A stretch of 64,000 nt of DNA from CAWDMW01 sp963803575 (GTDB taxonomy: Bacteria; Pseudomonadota; Alphaproteobacteria; Rickettsiales; UBA998), in contig CAWDMW010000002.1 in assembly GCA_963803575.1 (NCBI GenBank), forward strand, positions 248,001 to 312,000, read 5' to 3'. A program made the translations under genes and the position numbers. Within the stretch, counting starts at the first letter, position 1. The number at the start of each line of letters is the position of its first letter. Of the stretch, positions 25,335-34,188 are shown piece by piece. The notes under the pieces are model-generated. The model was not told where the DNA came from. It searched no databases and saw nothing but the letters and a program-made list of their open reading frames with translations.

Positions 25335-25658
25335 CTAAACTACCTGTGACTCAATCCATTCTTTCAGCTGGCTCTTTGGCAGGGCGCCTACTTTAGTAGC
25401 CGCAGCCTCACCATTCTTAAACAAAATCATCGTAGGAATACCACGTACACCATATTTACCCGGCGCTTCCGGATTTTCATCAATGTTGATTTTAGCAATA
25501 CGTACCTTGTCACCTAACTCTTCTGCAATCTGGTCAATAATCGGAGAAAGCTGACGGCATGGGCCACACCATTCAGCCCAGAAATCTACGAGCACCGGTG
25601 TGTCGGACTTTAAAACGTCCTGTTCAAATGTATCGTCTTTTACATGTAAAGTGGTCAT
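25335..25658 (-). CDS. trxA: Thioredoxin
   Basis: General cytoplasmic disulfide reductase, 107 residues. Seen: VLVDFWAEWCGPCRQLSPI with the redox pair Cys31-Cys34, IAKINIDENP, and the cis-Pro loop GIPTMILFKNGE. Start 25658 is chosen from the CAGGAG at good spacing; the longer ORF to 25847 is non-coding leader. Reduces targets such as ribonucleotide reductase and is itself reduced by thioredoxin reductase, not present here. Confidence 0.96.
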   Translation of the reverse strand: MTTLHVKDDTFEQDVLKSDTPVLVDFWAEWCGPCRQLSPIIDQIAEELGDKVRIAKINIDENPEAPGKYGVRGIPTMILFKNGEAAATKVGALPKSQLKEWIESQVV

Positions 25659-25982
25659 GGCACGATCTCCTGTTGTTGCTATCTGTGTGTCATACTTATG
25701 ATATATGCACTTTTTCGGATGAATAAAAGATACAAACGGGTAATACCAGTATAATATCAGTGAAACGGCTAAATATGTGATGAAATTCATGCAACAGCCC
25801 GCCGCATCCTTTGCATGATAATCAATTACCGCCCATTCAGGAATCAATCCTTACTAACCCTAAAAAGGATTTTATCTTTAATTAATACTTATATTGCATA
25901 CTTGCTCTATGGCGATATGGCGACATCTCCTGTTTGCCATATCCATCTAGTAACCCATAATATTCTAAAGGAACCTATTATT

Positions 25983-26783
25983 ATGACCCACTCTTCTTCA
26001 CAATCCGGATTTACATTGGTGGAATTATCCATCGTGTTGGTCATTATCGGATTAATCGTTAGTGGCGTTCTGGTGGGGCAGGACATGATCCGTGCCGCTG
26101 AAGTTCGCTCCACGATTGGACAAATCGAATCATATAACACGGCAGTCAACACCTTCCGTGATAAATATCGCGGACTGCCGGGTGATATTTTATCTGCAGA
26201 TGCTGCCCGCTTTGGCTTTACTGTCAGATCAGGTGCTCCAGGGCAAGGTGACGGCGACCGCTTGGTTGAGTTTGCAGATGCCGGTACAGGCACAACATTA
26301 AATGCACTTGGTCATGAAACAGCATTATTTTGGAGTGACTTATCTCAGGTTGGATTAATCAGCGGTGATTTCACTACTGCTACAGATGCTGAGGTTGCTA
26401 GTGCAACAGCATCCGATATCGCAGGCATCTTACCAGAGGCAGATATTGGGCAAGGACATTTCATTACAGTGTTTTCGAATAATGGACGCAACTTTTATGA
26501 AATTACCCGTGTCATAAGCACTGATGCAGACGGCGTATATACGTTAGAAGCAGCGATGACACCACAAACCGCCTTCAACATTGATGACAAAATGGATAAC
26601 GGTAATCCGCTAACTGGTACAGTAACTGGCTTAGATGATGCTACAGCGTTGGGCACCGTTGCCGCTGCGGCTGTTGCTGCGGCTGGCGTCTGTGTTGAGG
26701 ATGCTAACAATGACTACAACACTGCCGGTGATGCATTCGCTAACGCACCAGCCTGTCAGTTAGGTATTCGCGCAGCGTTCTAA
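25983..26783 (+). CDS. Type IV pilin-like / pseudopilin protein (second copy)
   Basis: A 266-residue paralogue of the gene at 2377. N-terminus MTHSSSQSGFTLVELSIVLVIIG has a G/F prepilin cleavage site, Glu at +5 and a hydrophobic helix, followed by the shared FRDKYRGLPGDI segment. The mature domain is Asp/Ala/Thr-rich with one C-terminal Cys pair (VCVEDANN...PACQLGIRAAF), ending with Phe as its paralogue ends in a short hydrophobic run. AAAGGA precedes the ATG and a strong terminator follows, so it is monocistronic. No pilus assembly genes are near. Confidence 0.8.
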   Translation: MTHSSSQSGFTLVELSIVLVIIGLIVSGVLVGQDMIRAAEVRSTIGQIESYNTAVNTFRDKYRGLPGDILSADAARFGFTVRSGAPGQGDGDRLVEFADAGTGTTLNALGHETALFWSDLSQVGLISGDFTTATDAEVASATASDIAGILPEADIGQGHFITVFSNNGRNFYEITRVISTDADGVYTLEAAMTPQTAFNIDDKMDNGNPLTGTVTGLDDATALGTVAAAAVAAAGVCVEDANNDYNTAGDAFANAPACQLGIRAAF

Positions 26784-26812
26784 ACGTAGCACTTGGCACG
26801 AAACGCACTGAT

Positions 26813-26845
26813 AAAGCCCTTATCTTCGGATAGGGGCTTTTTTTA
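26813..26845 (+). terminator. Rho-independent terminator of pseudopilin gene
   Basis: AAAGCCCTTATC, TTCG loop, GATAGGGGCTTTTTTT, 30 bases after the stop. Confidence 0.95.
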
Positions 26846-26976
26846 GGTATAATGACCACTAATCGGTTGAAACTTAGTAAAACTTTCTTACGTGTTACCA
26901 TTAGTTATGTTGAGAATCCATTCCAGCCGCTGCATACTATAAACTAGTATAACATCACTATGTAACGCCTTGCTTT

Positions 26977-27591
26977 ATGCTCTTTCGCTTCTTCTTTCTA
27001 TCACTGGTATTGATTATGACCGCATATTCTTCGCACGCTGATGCCTCTGGTGCAACCATTGCGTCTCTTACTGACAATCGCCTGACCTTTACCACATTAG
27101 ACGGCGATGCATTTGCACTGAACAAACAATCAGCGAAAGCTATCTTGCTGGTCAATACGGCGTCACGTTGTGGTTTTACCGGACAATATGCTGATCTGCA
27201 AACGCTATATGAGCGCTACAAAGATCAGGGGTTGCTGGTGATGGCGGTTCCATCTAATGACTTTGGTGGACAGGAACCACTGGAAGGGCAGGATATTTAT
27301 GAGTTTTGCAAACTAAACTACAATGTCACATTCCCTATCATGCAAAAAGTACGCGTCAAAGGAAAGCAAGCCCATCCATTTTATCAACATATCCGCCAGC
27401 ATTACGGTTTTACCGGCTCTCCAAAATGGAACTTTTATAAGTACCTGATTAATGATAAGGGGCAAGTAGTTGACTGGTTTTCGTCGGTCACCTCCCCTAA
27501 ATCCGCACGGCTCGTCAATTCCATCGAATCCTTACTTGCAACCACATCACCAGCACAACAAGACACACGCATGAGCAATAACGACCAATAA
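26977..27591 (+). CDS. Glutathione peroxidase family protein, exported
   Basis: A 204-residue thiol peroxidase. N-terminal hydrophobic signal (about 3-17) suggests export to the periplasm. Seen: NTASRCGFTGQY with peroxidatic Cys65 in place of selenocysteine, VMAVPSNDFGGQEP with the catalytic Gln, and WNFYKYLI with the catalytic Trp-Asn. The C-terminal 20 residues are a disordered polar extension. Electron donor could be glutathione or thioredoxin. It stands alone; the upstream AT-rich gap holds no gene. Confidence 0.9.
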   Translation: MLFRFFFLSLVLIMTAYSSHADASGATIASLTDNRLTFTTLDGDAFALNKQSAKAILLVNTASRCGFTGQYADLQTLYERYKDQGLLVMAVPSNDFGGQEPLEGQDIYEFCKLNYNVTFPIMQKVRVKGKQAHPFYQHIRQHYGFTGSPKWNFYKYLINDKGQVVDWFSSVTSPKSARLVNSIESLLATTSPAQQDTRMSNNDQ

Positions 27592-27659
27592 TTCATCGTT
27601 TATTTATTTGCCATAATATGTTATTCTGTATTGATGGATATCAACCAACCAATAATATT

Positions 27660-27851
27660 ATGAGTAGTATTAAAAGCGTCCTTTTTTCTTTTGGGTTTGT
27701 CGCCTTTGTTTTAGTAGCTCTAACGCAGCTCCCTTACACACAAGGGATGCCGTGGGATGCCAAGCTAGCGTTCATGGCAAATGCTACCATACGCTACATT
27801 AGTGAGTTTCTCTCTCCCATCGCCCGACTCTATTATAAATTCATCTACTAG
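27660..27851 (+). CDS. Small hypothetical membrane protein
   Basis: A 63-residue protein starting MSSIKSVLF with one N-terminal transmembrane helix (about 6-24), a middle LPYTQGMPWDAKLAF stretch and a hydrophobic C-terminus ending YYKFIY. ATG at 27660 is preferred over 27618 as it places the helix near the N-terminus; neither has a strong RBS. No family recognised. Confidence 0.5.
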   Translation: MSSIKSVLFSFGFVAFVLVALTQLPYTQGMPWDAKLAFMANATIRYISEFLSPIARLYYKFIY

Positions 27852-27882
27852 CCCTTCCTGATACCTATCTACATGTCGCATA

Positions 27883-28329
27883 ATGCAGGTTATGCAACAT
27901 GATAACATCGCTACCCAGGCACGTATATGGGTCGGTGTGCCTTACCTGCATCAGGGGCGCGCACGCACTGGAATTGACTGCTTAGGCTTACTCATAAAGG
28001 TAGCAGAAGCCCTGGCATTACGTGGGCGCGATGGCCAGCTACTGACGTTAGCTGATCGCTTAGATTACAGCATATGGCCGGATGTGAAAGCGTTTCAGTC
28101 AGCCTTGGAACAAACGCTTGAACCAGTTACCACTCTAAAATCCGGGCTAGTAGCCTTATTTTCTTTATGTGGGAGAGCGCAGCACGTTGGCTTGCTGGCA
28201 GACTACCCACAAGGTGGCATCAGCCTGATTCATGCTTATGCGCCGCTACGTTGCGTGGTAGAGCATCGCTTAGATAATGCGTGGAAACGTCGCTTATGTG
28301 GGTTGTACCAGATACCAGATCAGCCCTAA
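27883..28329 (+). CDS. NlpC/P60 family cysteine peptidase, phage-tail-like subtype
   Basis: A 148-residue cysteine peptidase of the NlpC/P60 fold without a signal peptide. Seen: WVGVPYLHQGRARTGIDCLGLLIKV with catalytic Cys33, QHVGLLAD with His101, and HAYAPL with a third polar residue His117. The RARTGIDCLGL version of the motif resembles tail-associated peptidases of phages and of alphaproteobacterial gene transfer agents rather than cell-wall hydrolases with signal peptides. No other phage gene is next to it, so it may be an orphan. Its last 36 bases overlap the convergent DUF3429 gene. Start could also be the ATG at 27892. Confidence 0.78.
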   Translation: MQVMQHDNIATQARIWVGVPYLHQGRARTGIDCLGLLIKVAEALALRGRDGQLLTLADRLDYSIWPDVKAFQSALEQTLEPVTTLKSGLVALFSLCGRAQHVGLLADYPQGGISLIHAYAPLRCVVEHRLDNAWKRRLCGLYQIPDQP

Positions 28330-28791
28330 CCATAAACACACTATGATAGTGATAACGTAACGCAGCCGTATAAACCACGCAGGGATCAGCCCCATACGGT
28401 GCCAGTAATATTCCACCCCCGCCATACCGGCAAATCCTGCGATCAACACAAGGTATGTGGTAGCATTACCCAGCAACAATGCTAACCATGCGATCAGCGA
28501 CGGAATTACACTTATCCCCAGCAACCACTGCGACAGGTGAGACTGCCCTTGCAACATCACTCCTCGCATCCAGTACATACCACCCAGAAAAGACAATATA
28601 CATGCACCGTAAGTGGCAACCGCATAATGTGGCGCAATATCCAGCCAGCGCGTACCTAGCCCTATCTCAAGCGTACACCAGCCAAACGGAAACGTTCCCG
28701 CCAATGCCAAGACCCATGCCGTCTTTTTAAGAGACGGATGAGCATCGCTGAGTGGAGTAAATTTGATGGACATACCAATATCATAAGCCAT
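28294..28791 (-). CDS. DUF3429 membrane protein
   Basis: A 165-residue inner-membrane protein of the DUF3429 type, with about five transmembrane helices. The characteristic motif VATYGACILSFLGGMYW is present, followed by LSQWLLGISVIPSLIAWLALL. Alphaproteobacterial members are uncharacterised. In-frame ATGs at 28791 and 28773; start uncertain. Convergent with, and overlapping, the NlpC/P60 gene. Confidence 0.82.
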   Translation of the reverse strand: MAYDIGMSIKFTPLSDAHPSLKKTAWVLALAGTFPFGWCTLEIGLGTRWLDIAPHYAVATYGACILSFLGGMYWMRGVMLQGQSHLSQWLLGISVIPSLIAWLALLLGNATTYLVLIAGFAGMAGVEYYWHRMGLIPAWFIRLRYVITIIVCLWLGLIWYLVQPT

Positions 28792-28891
28792 TATCTATCG
28801 TCATGGATATAGGCATAGAGTAACGTAACCTATGTGCGTATGTTATCAGATCAAACGTGGTGTTTATGCTGCAAAAGGGTATAAGCCACTG

Positions 28892-28933
28892 AAAAAAGAA
28901 GCACGCCTCCTTTAGTGAAAGGTGTGCGTGCTT
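28892..28933 (-). terminator. Rho-independent terminator
   Basis: On the minus strand an AAGCACGC...GCGTGCTT stem with an inner CTTT/AAAG pairing is followed by CTTTTTTC. It lies 11 bases after the stop of the gene at 28944. Confidence 0.85.
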
Positions 28934-28943
28934 ATAATAAACG

Positions 28944-29282
28944 TCAAGCTTGGCTGTTGAACTGTTCTTCAGCCTGCTTTTCTAAACCGTCCAAAATTTT
29001 CATCGCATCATCTTCATCTAGAAGCGCCTTATCGGCTTCAGAGCGACATATATCAGGAGGCGGGATTTCAAAATACGCCTCCGAGATAGGGTGGGCTTCA
29101 TTATACATGACCCACGTATTCATACCATTGGACACTCGTTCTGTTGCCCGCTCTTCTGGATGAGCCAGAATATATTGTCTAGTTACCTGAAAAAACGATT
29201 TTCTGTCTGCTTCATTCCAAAGGTAGCCTTTGGAATTGATTAGCATGGACAATGTCAAAATGCTCTCTTCGTAAGGAGTCAT
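28944..29282 (-). CDS. Hypothetical protein, ~112 residues
   Basis: Unrecognised small soluble protein beginning MTPYEESILTLSML. Mixed helical, Glu/Asp-rich toward the C-terminus (SEADKALLDEDDAMKILDGLEKQ), Trp/Tyr in the middle. An ORF extends to 29330, adding 16 residues without features. AT content is higher than in rseP next to it. It has its own terminator. Nothing in its context suggests a role. Confidence 0.58.
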   Translation of the reverse strand: MTPYEESILTLSMLINSKGYLWNEADRKSFFQVTRQYILAHPEERATERVSNGMNTWVMYNEAHPISEAYFEIPPPDICRSEADKALLDEDDAMKILDGLEKQAEEQFNSQA

Positions 29283-29386
29283 ATTTTTTACCAAGAAACT
29301 ACAGATGGGTCGATAACGCGTGGTTATCAAAAAAAGTCAGCCTTTAGTGTAGCATCAAAATGTTTTACATGCAATCAGCTACCTAA

Positions 29387-30502
29387 TTACGACATAATCA
29401 ACTGCTTAATATCGTTATAAATCGTGAATCCCATCACACTCATCAGGAACACAAACCCTGCTCGGTAGCCCCATTCCTGAAACTTCTCTGCAACGGGTCG
29501 CCCTCTGGCTCCTTCCAGCATATAAAACAACAGATGCCCACCATCCAGCGGCGGAATAGGCAAAATATTGACAAACCCCAGATTCACTGAGATCAGCGCC
29601 ATAAACCAGATAATCGTGTAAAAGTCTTTCTGTACCGCTTTACCCGACAACTCCGCAATACCGATAGGGCCTTTCAGGTCTTCCGTACCGCGATCACCTG
29701 TCACTACCTGCCCCAGAAACTTAATTGACATGTCAATCATGCCGTAAGTACGCTGCACCGACACACCAATGGCCTGAAACAGTCCGACATTTTCTGAGGT
29801 AAGTTTCATGGAGCGTATCCCAATAATAGGGCGTATCACCTTACCATCAAACGCGTCTTTGCTTTCTTCCATACGTGGCGTCAGAGTAATGGTGCGCTGC
29901 GTGTTATCACGCAAAATCTGCATCGTCACCACTTCGCCCAAATTCGTGGACAGGATGGTTGGGATGTCATGGAATGTGTCAATCGCATTGCCATCAATGT
30001 TGAGCACACGGTCACCAGATTGCAACCCGGCTTCCTGTGCTGGCGTGCCATCCACCACATCTCCCACCACAGGTTCCGTTGTATCCAGCCCGTTCGTCAT
30101 AATCAGGAACGTAAAAATAATGATGGCGGTCAAAAAGTTAAAGAACGGCCCGGCGGCAACAATCAACGCCTTTTGCCATACAGGCTTATGATGGAAGGTC
30201 AGGCGCTTTTCCTCGTCACTCATCTGATCCATCGCTTCCGCATCCGCCGTACTGGCTTCGGTTGCATCACCATACATCTTCACATACCCGCCAAGCGGCG
30301 CAATACACACTTTCCAGCGTGTGCCAGCCTTATCTGTCCAACCAGCAATTTCTTTACCGAAACCAATAGAGAACGCATCAATTTTCACGCCACATGCGCG
30401 TGCAACAATGTAATGCCCAAACTCATGGATAAAGACAATAACAGAAATAATCAGGATGAATGCAGCGGCGGTATGGCCAAACTGCAATAAGGTGTCAATC
30501 AT
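29387..30502 (-). CDS. rseP: RIP metalloprotease RseP (site-2 protease)
   Basis: Inner-membrane zinc protease that cleaves anti-sigma factors and signal-peptide remnants within the membrane. Seen: HEFGH (His26, Glu27, His30) in the first transmembrane helix, a PDZ domain in the middle (TPAQEAGLQSGDRVLNIDG), and NILPIPPLDGGHL with the third metal ligand Asp near the C-terminus. 371 residues. Start 30502 forms an ATGA overlap with the dxr stop, so it ends the pyrH-to-rseP cluster. The usual downstream bamA is absent. Confidence 0.95.
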   Translation of the reverse strand: MIDTLLQFGHTAAAFILIISVIVFIHEFGHYIVARACGVKIDAFSIGFGKEIAGWTDKAGTRWKVCIAPLGGYVKMYGDATEASTADAEAMDQMSDEEKRLTFHHKPVWQKALIVAAGPFFNFLTAIIIFTFLIMTNGLDTTEPVVGDVVDGTPAQEAGLQSGDRVLNIDGNAIDTFHDIPTILSTNLGEVVTMQILRDNTQRTITLTPRMEESKDAFDGKVIRPIIGIRSMKLTSENVGLFQAIGVSVQRTYGMIDMSIKFLGQVVTGDRGTEDLKGPIGIAELSGKAVQKDFYTIIWFMALISVNLGFVNILPIPPLDGGHLLFYMLEGARGRPVAEKFQEWGYRAGFVFLMSVMGFTIYNDIKQLIMS

Positions 30503-31662
30503 GTACGGGCGCACTCTTTTGTGTAATTAGTAATAATATGGTGAATATTAAACACATCGTCAAGCGTATTAAGCGGATAAACGCTCGATGTCTCCAGCAC
30601 ACGCTCAATTAGTGGTGCAATATCCGTGTAAGCCAGTTTGCCCTGCAAAAACATGTCAACTGCCACCTCATTCGCCGCATTCAGCATGGCAGGAGTGTTT
30701 TGCCCTTGATGCATCGCGTGGTAAGCCAGTTTCAGGCAGGGAAAACGCGCCATGTCAATAGACTCAAACGTAAGGGGGCTTACCTTGTCTAATGACAATG
30801 AGGGAACATTCAGGGGAAGTCGTTTAGGGTAATGCAACGCATAGGCTAGTGGAATACGCATATCAGGCTGCGCCATTTGCGCCAGTGACGAACCATCCGG
30901 GTAATGAATGATGCAATGAATAATGGATTGAGGATGGATAATGGCGTGCAGCTGATCGGGCGACAGATGAAACAGATGCTGCGCCTCAATCAACTCTAAC
31001 CCTTTATTCATCATTGTCGCGGAATCCACCGATATTTTCGCGCCCATTTCCCAATTAGGGTGCGCAACCGCTTCCTTGGGCATTACATCGCACAAGGTGT
31101 GTAGCGGGCGGACACGGAAAGGCCCCCCTGAAGCCGTAAGCGTTACCGATGCAGGCGCATTATGCTGCGTTCCCTGCCAAAGCTGAAAAATGGCGTTATG
31201 TTCAGAATCCACCGGCAACAAAGTCGCACCATAGGTTGCACACGCATCCATAAAAAGCTGTCCAGCCGCCACCAGACATTCTTTATTGGCTAGTGCAATG
31301 GTACGCCCTTGCTTAATTGCACTTAACGTAGGAGCCAGCGCATCAAAGCCCATAATGGCGGATACCATACAGTCATACTCAGATGCCGCCGCATCACACA
31401 ACCCCGATGCCCCTGCCATAACCGTGATGTCCTTCGGCAGTGCATCACGCAATGTCTGATAACAAGATTCCTCATTAATGACCACAATCGCAGGCGAAAA
31501 CTCTTTCGCTATTTTGATAAGCTTCTCTGTATTACGGTTTGCGCTGAGAACCGACACCGTAAACTGCTTGGGATGTTGTCGTATAATATCTAACGTATTG
31601 TAACCTATGGTGCCGGTCGCGCCAAACAATGCAATACGCTTAGGCGCAGTTTGTTCCTTCAT
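30499..31662 (-). CDS. dxr: 1-deoxy-D-xylulose 5-phosphate reductoisomerase
   Basis: Converts DXP to MEP in the non-mevalonate isoprenoid pathway, using NADPH and a divalent metal. Seen: NADPH loop LFGATGTIGYNTLDII, ALANKECLVAAG, LPVDSEHNAIFQ with the metal-binding Asp-Ser-Glu, SGGPFR, and the NWEMGAKISVDSATMMNKGLE block. 387 residues. Start 31662 (ATGA overlap with cdsA) is chosen over the longer ORF. Part of the cdsA-dxr-rseP set. Confidence 0.97.
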   Translation of the reverse strand: MKEQTAPKRIALFGATGTIGYNTLDIIRQHPKQFTVSVLSANRNTEKLIKIAKEFSPAIVVINEESCYQTLRDALPKDITVMAGASGLCDAAASEYDCMVSAIMGFDALAPTLSAIKQGRTIALANKECLVAAGQLFMDACATYGATLLPVDSEHNAIFQLWQGTQHNAPASVTLTASGGPFRVRPLHTLCDVMPKEAVAHPNWEMGAKISVDSATMMNKGLELIEAQHLFHLSPDQLHAIIHPQSIIHCIIHYPDGSSLAQMAQPDMRIPLAYALHYPKRLPLNVPSLSLDKVSPLTFESIDMARFPCLKLAYHAMHQGQNTPAMLNAANEVAVDMFLQGKLAYTDIAPLIERVLETSSVYPLNTLDDVFNIHHIITNYTKECART

Positions 31663-32312
31663 GCTGGCAATAGCGAGTATAGCAACACCAACACATAAAA
31701 GCACGGAAGGGCTGCAAGGTAGCCATCCATACGATCCAGCAACCCGCCATGGCCGGGTAGCAATGTGCCGCTATCTTTCACACCAGCACGACGCTTTACC
31801 CATGACTCTGCCAGATCCCCTGCTTGTGAGGCCAGACCAACCACTATTCCCGTGATGCCACCAGTCAGCACGTCATACGGGTACCCAGACAATGAAGAGA
31901 GTATCACCCCAATCATGCCAGCGCACACAACGCCACAAAGCAGCCCTTCAATGGTTTTCCCTGGACTAATAGCAGGTGCCAGCTTATGGCGGCCAAAGCG
32001 TTTACCGCCAAAATACGCCATACTGTCAGCTGCGATGACGCACGCAATCACAAACAGCAAGTAATACAACCCATCGGGCAAGTTACGCAGCATAATAGCA
32101 CTAGTGATAGCAAGAGCAATGTATGGCACCCCCGCCACACGGTAACGTCGGGTAAGGTCGCGTGTCATGCGCTCCCATTCCAGTGCCAGCAACATCGCAA
32201 TCATCACCATGCACCCCGTCCAGATGAGATCACCGCTTATCAGCGCAAACAGACATAGCGGTATGAGTAGTGCAACAGTTTTTAACCGTGTGTTTAATTC
32301 AGCGTTTGCCAT
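31659..32312 (-). CDS. cdsA: Phosphatidate cytidylyltransferase
   Basis: Inner-membrane enzyme that forms CDP-diacylglycerol for phospholipid synthesis. Several transmembrane helices; the C-terminal signature runs SWVKRRAGVKDSGTLLPGHGGLLDRMDG with the KD...PGHGG..DR.D residues. 217 residues is short versus E. coli (285) but usual for the alphaproteobacterial form. Overlaps uppS by 14 bases upstream and dxr by ATGA downstream. Confidence 0.95.
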   Translation of the reverse strand: MANAELNTRLKTVALLIPLCLFALISGDLIWTGCMVMIAMLLALEWERMTRDLTRRYRVAGVPYIALAITSAIMLRNLPDGLYYLLFVIACVIAADSMAYFGGKRFGRHKLAPAISPGKTIEGLLCGVVCAGMIGVILSSLSGYPYDVLTGGITGIVVGLASQAGDLAESWVKRRAGVKDSGTLLPGHGGLLDRMDGYLAALPCFYVLVLLYSLLPA

Positions 32313-33021
32313 AGCGCCTGTCTCGTGTGCTGTAAGCCGTTATCGCATCCTGCAATGACGCTGCATCAAAATCCGGCCATAACACATCACAGAAATACAA
32401 TTCGGCATAGGCGCATTGCCACAGCAGGAAATTACTAATGCGGCAATCACCGCCAGTGCGAATCAGCAAATCCGGATCGGGTATATCATGCGTATAGAGA
32501 TGCTGCGCCACCAACGCGTCATTAATCGCGTCTGGCGTGAGTTCACCACCCGCGACTTTAATCGCAATATCATGGCACGCTTTAGTGATTTCCTGACGCG
32601 CACCATAACTTAAACACACATTCAGGGTAAGGTTCTTGCCATTGGCAGTTTGACGCAGAGCATCCTGTATCTGGACACGCAAGGATTCCGGCAAGCGCAT
32701 CATGTCACCGCTTACCTTTAGGCGTATGCCATGCTTAACCAGTGTTTTAATCTCTCGTTTCAGATACCAGTCCAGCAGAAACATCAACTCTTTGACTTCT
32801 TCTTCCGGTCGCAGCCAGTTCTCATGTGAGAAGGCATAGACACTGACGCACTCTATGCCTGCATCAGCGCACGGGCGCAAAATATTGCGCAACGCTGCCG
32901 CCCCTTTGCGATGCCCAAACGCCAAAGGCTGCCCCTGACGTTTCGCCCACCGCGCGTTGCCGTCCATAATAATGGCGACATGCTTAGGTGTTGGCAGCGT
33001 TGCAGCAGGCGTTTCAGTCAT
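32299..33021 (-). CDS. uppS: Undecaprenyl diphosphate synthase
   Basis: cis-Prenyltransferase that makes the C55 lipid carrier for peptidoglycan and LPS. Seen: HVAIIMDGNARWAKRQG with catalytic Asp20, GHRKGAAALRNI, and the C-terminal DLLIRTGGDCRISNFLLWQCAYAELYF block. 240 residues. Twelve bases after frr on the same strand; overlaps cdsA. Confidence 0.97.
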   Translation of the reverse strand: MTETPAATLPTPKHVAIIMDGNARWAKRQGQPLAFGHRKGAAALRNILRPCADAGIECVSVYAFSHENWLRPEEEVKELMFLLDWYLKREIKTLVKHGIRLKVSGDMMRLPESLRVQIQDALRQTANGKNLTLNVCLSYGARQEITKACHDIAIKVAGGELTPDAINDALVAQHLYTHDIPDPDLLIRTGGDCRISNFLLWQCAYAELYFCDVLWPDFDAASLQDAITAYSTRDRRYGKR

Positions 33022-33032
33022 AGCAATGCGGG

Positions 33033-33593
33033 CTAGACCTGCATAATGTCTTTTTCTTTCTGCTCAAGCATGTCGTCAATGGTGCTGACATGCTCATCCG
33101 TCAGCTTCTGAATCTCATCACCTAAGCGGTGCTGATCGTCTTCAGAAATATCTCCTGCTTTTTGCTGCTTCTTCAGCTCATCCATGCCGTCACGACGCAC
33201 GTTACGCACTGCCACGCGGCCTTGCTCTGCATATTTGCCGGCAATCTTGCCAAGCTCCCGGCGGCGATCTTCAGTGAGTTCGGGTAGTGGCACGCGAATC
33301 AATTGCCCATCCGCAGACGGATTTAAGCCAAGCCCTGCATTCACAATAGATTTTTCCACCGCTTTCACCATGCTGCTATCCCATACCTGCACCGTCAACA
33401 ACCGTGGCTCAGGAACATTTACATTCGCCACCTGATTTAGCGGCATACGTGATCCGTACGCCTCAACACTGACCGTATCCAGCAGATTGGTCGAAGCACG
33501 TCCGGTACGTAAGCCTGAAAGTTCCTTTGCCAGTGCGTTTACCGCATTATCCATACGGGTAGAGTATTCATCTAAATTCACTTCATGCTCCAT
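33033..33593 (-). CDS. frr: Ribosome recycling factor
   Basis: Splits post-termination ribosomes together with EF-G. Seen: LRTGRASTNLLD, the VANVNVPEPRLLTVQVWDSS region, IRVPLPELTEDRRRELGK and the long C-terminal helix. 186 residues, normal. Separated from pyrH by about 600 bases that contain an extra small ORF, whereas the two genes usually abut. Confidence 0.97.
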   Translation of the reverse strand: MEHEVNLDEYSTRMDNAVNALAKELSGLRTGRASTNLLDTVSVEAYGSRMPLNQVANVNVPEPRLLTVQVWDSSMVKAVEKSIVNAGLGLNPSADGQLIRVPLPELTEDRRRELGKIAGKYAEQGRVAVRNVRRDGMDELKKQQKAGDISEDDQHRLGDEIQKLTDEHVSTIDDMLEQKEKDIMQV

Positions 33594-33847
33594 GAGTCTT
33601 TGTCTATCTCTGTTTTAATTACACTGGGGTGTGTTGCATTGCAACCGTGATTTTATTGTTAATGCAGATGCTATGCTAAGTGATTAGAAAAAGGAGTTCC
33701 CCGAATATTAATAAGTCAGTTTATAGAGGATATTTTGATTTGTCGGTCAACTAAGTCAGGCTTCGGAACTGAATATATCACCATTTTTGTTTAAAAAGCA
33801 TCTCCAGCCTTTACCAAAAGGCATGGATTGCGTGATTGCATATTGCT

Positions 33848-33884
33848 CAAAAAGGCTCTCCCCCAACTAGCTGTTGGGGGAGAG
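33848..33884 (-). terminator. Rho-independent terminator
   Basis: A 12-bp stem CTCTCCCCCAAC / GTTGGGGGAGAG, 5-base loop; on the minus strand followed by CCTTTTTG. It ends the transcript of the 74-residue gene at 33890 and would separate pyrH from frr transcription. The rest of 33594-33847 shows no gene. Confidence 0.9.
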
Positions 33885-33889
33885 TAATT

Positions 33890-34114
33890 TTACTCTTTTA
33901 TTAGGCGACCCTGCAGCTCCTCAGGAATGTCGTCATCAGCACTTACGGGGTGCTGATTAGTTGGCATACCCTCATATTTTTCATCATCCAGTATTTGAAA
34001 TACTGCAGGCTGAGTAGCTTCTGCAATCTCCTCAGGAGTTGCATCTTCCTGAGAATCATACAGCTCCTCACCAGTTGGAACTGGTGTTGGTTCCTGTTCT
34101 TCAGGTAAATTCAT
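33890..34114 (-). CDS. Small acidic hypothetical protein, 74 residues
   Basis: Low-complexity, Glu/Asp/Pro-rich, predicted disordered (PEEQEPTPVPTGEELYDSQ...). No family recognised. It lies between pyrH and frr with its own terminator, interrupting an otherwise standard cluster. The 75-base gap to pyrH and absence of a strong RBS leave expression uncertain. Resembles the 72-residue acidic gene at 50074 in composition, not in sequence. Confidence 0.55.
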   Translation of the reverse strand: MNLPEEQEPTPVPTGEELYDSQEDATPEEIAEATQPAVFQILDDEKYEGMPTNQHPVSADDDIPEELQGRLIKE

Positions 34115-34188
34115 GGTTTTTGCGTAAGCTTAACTAAACAATAAGCGGTATCAGTAACAACTTTTAAAGCTAGAGTAAAGCACTAAAT

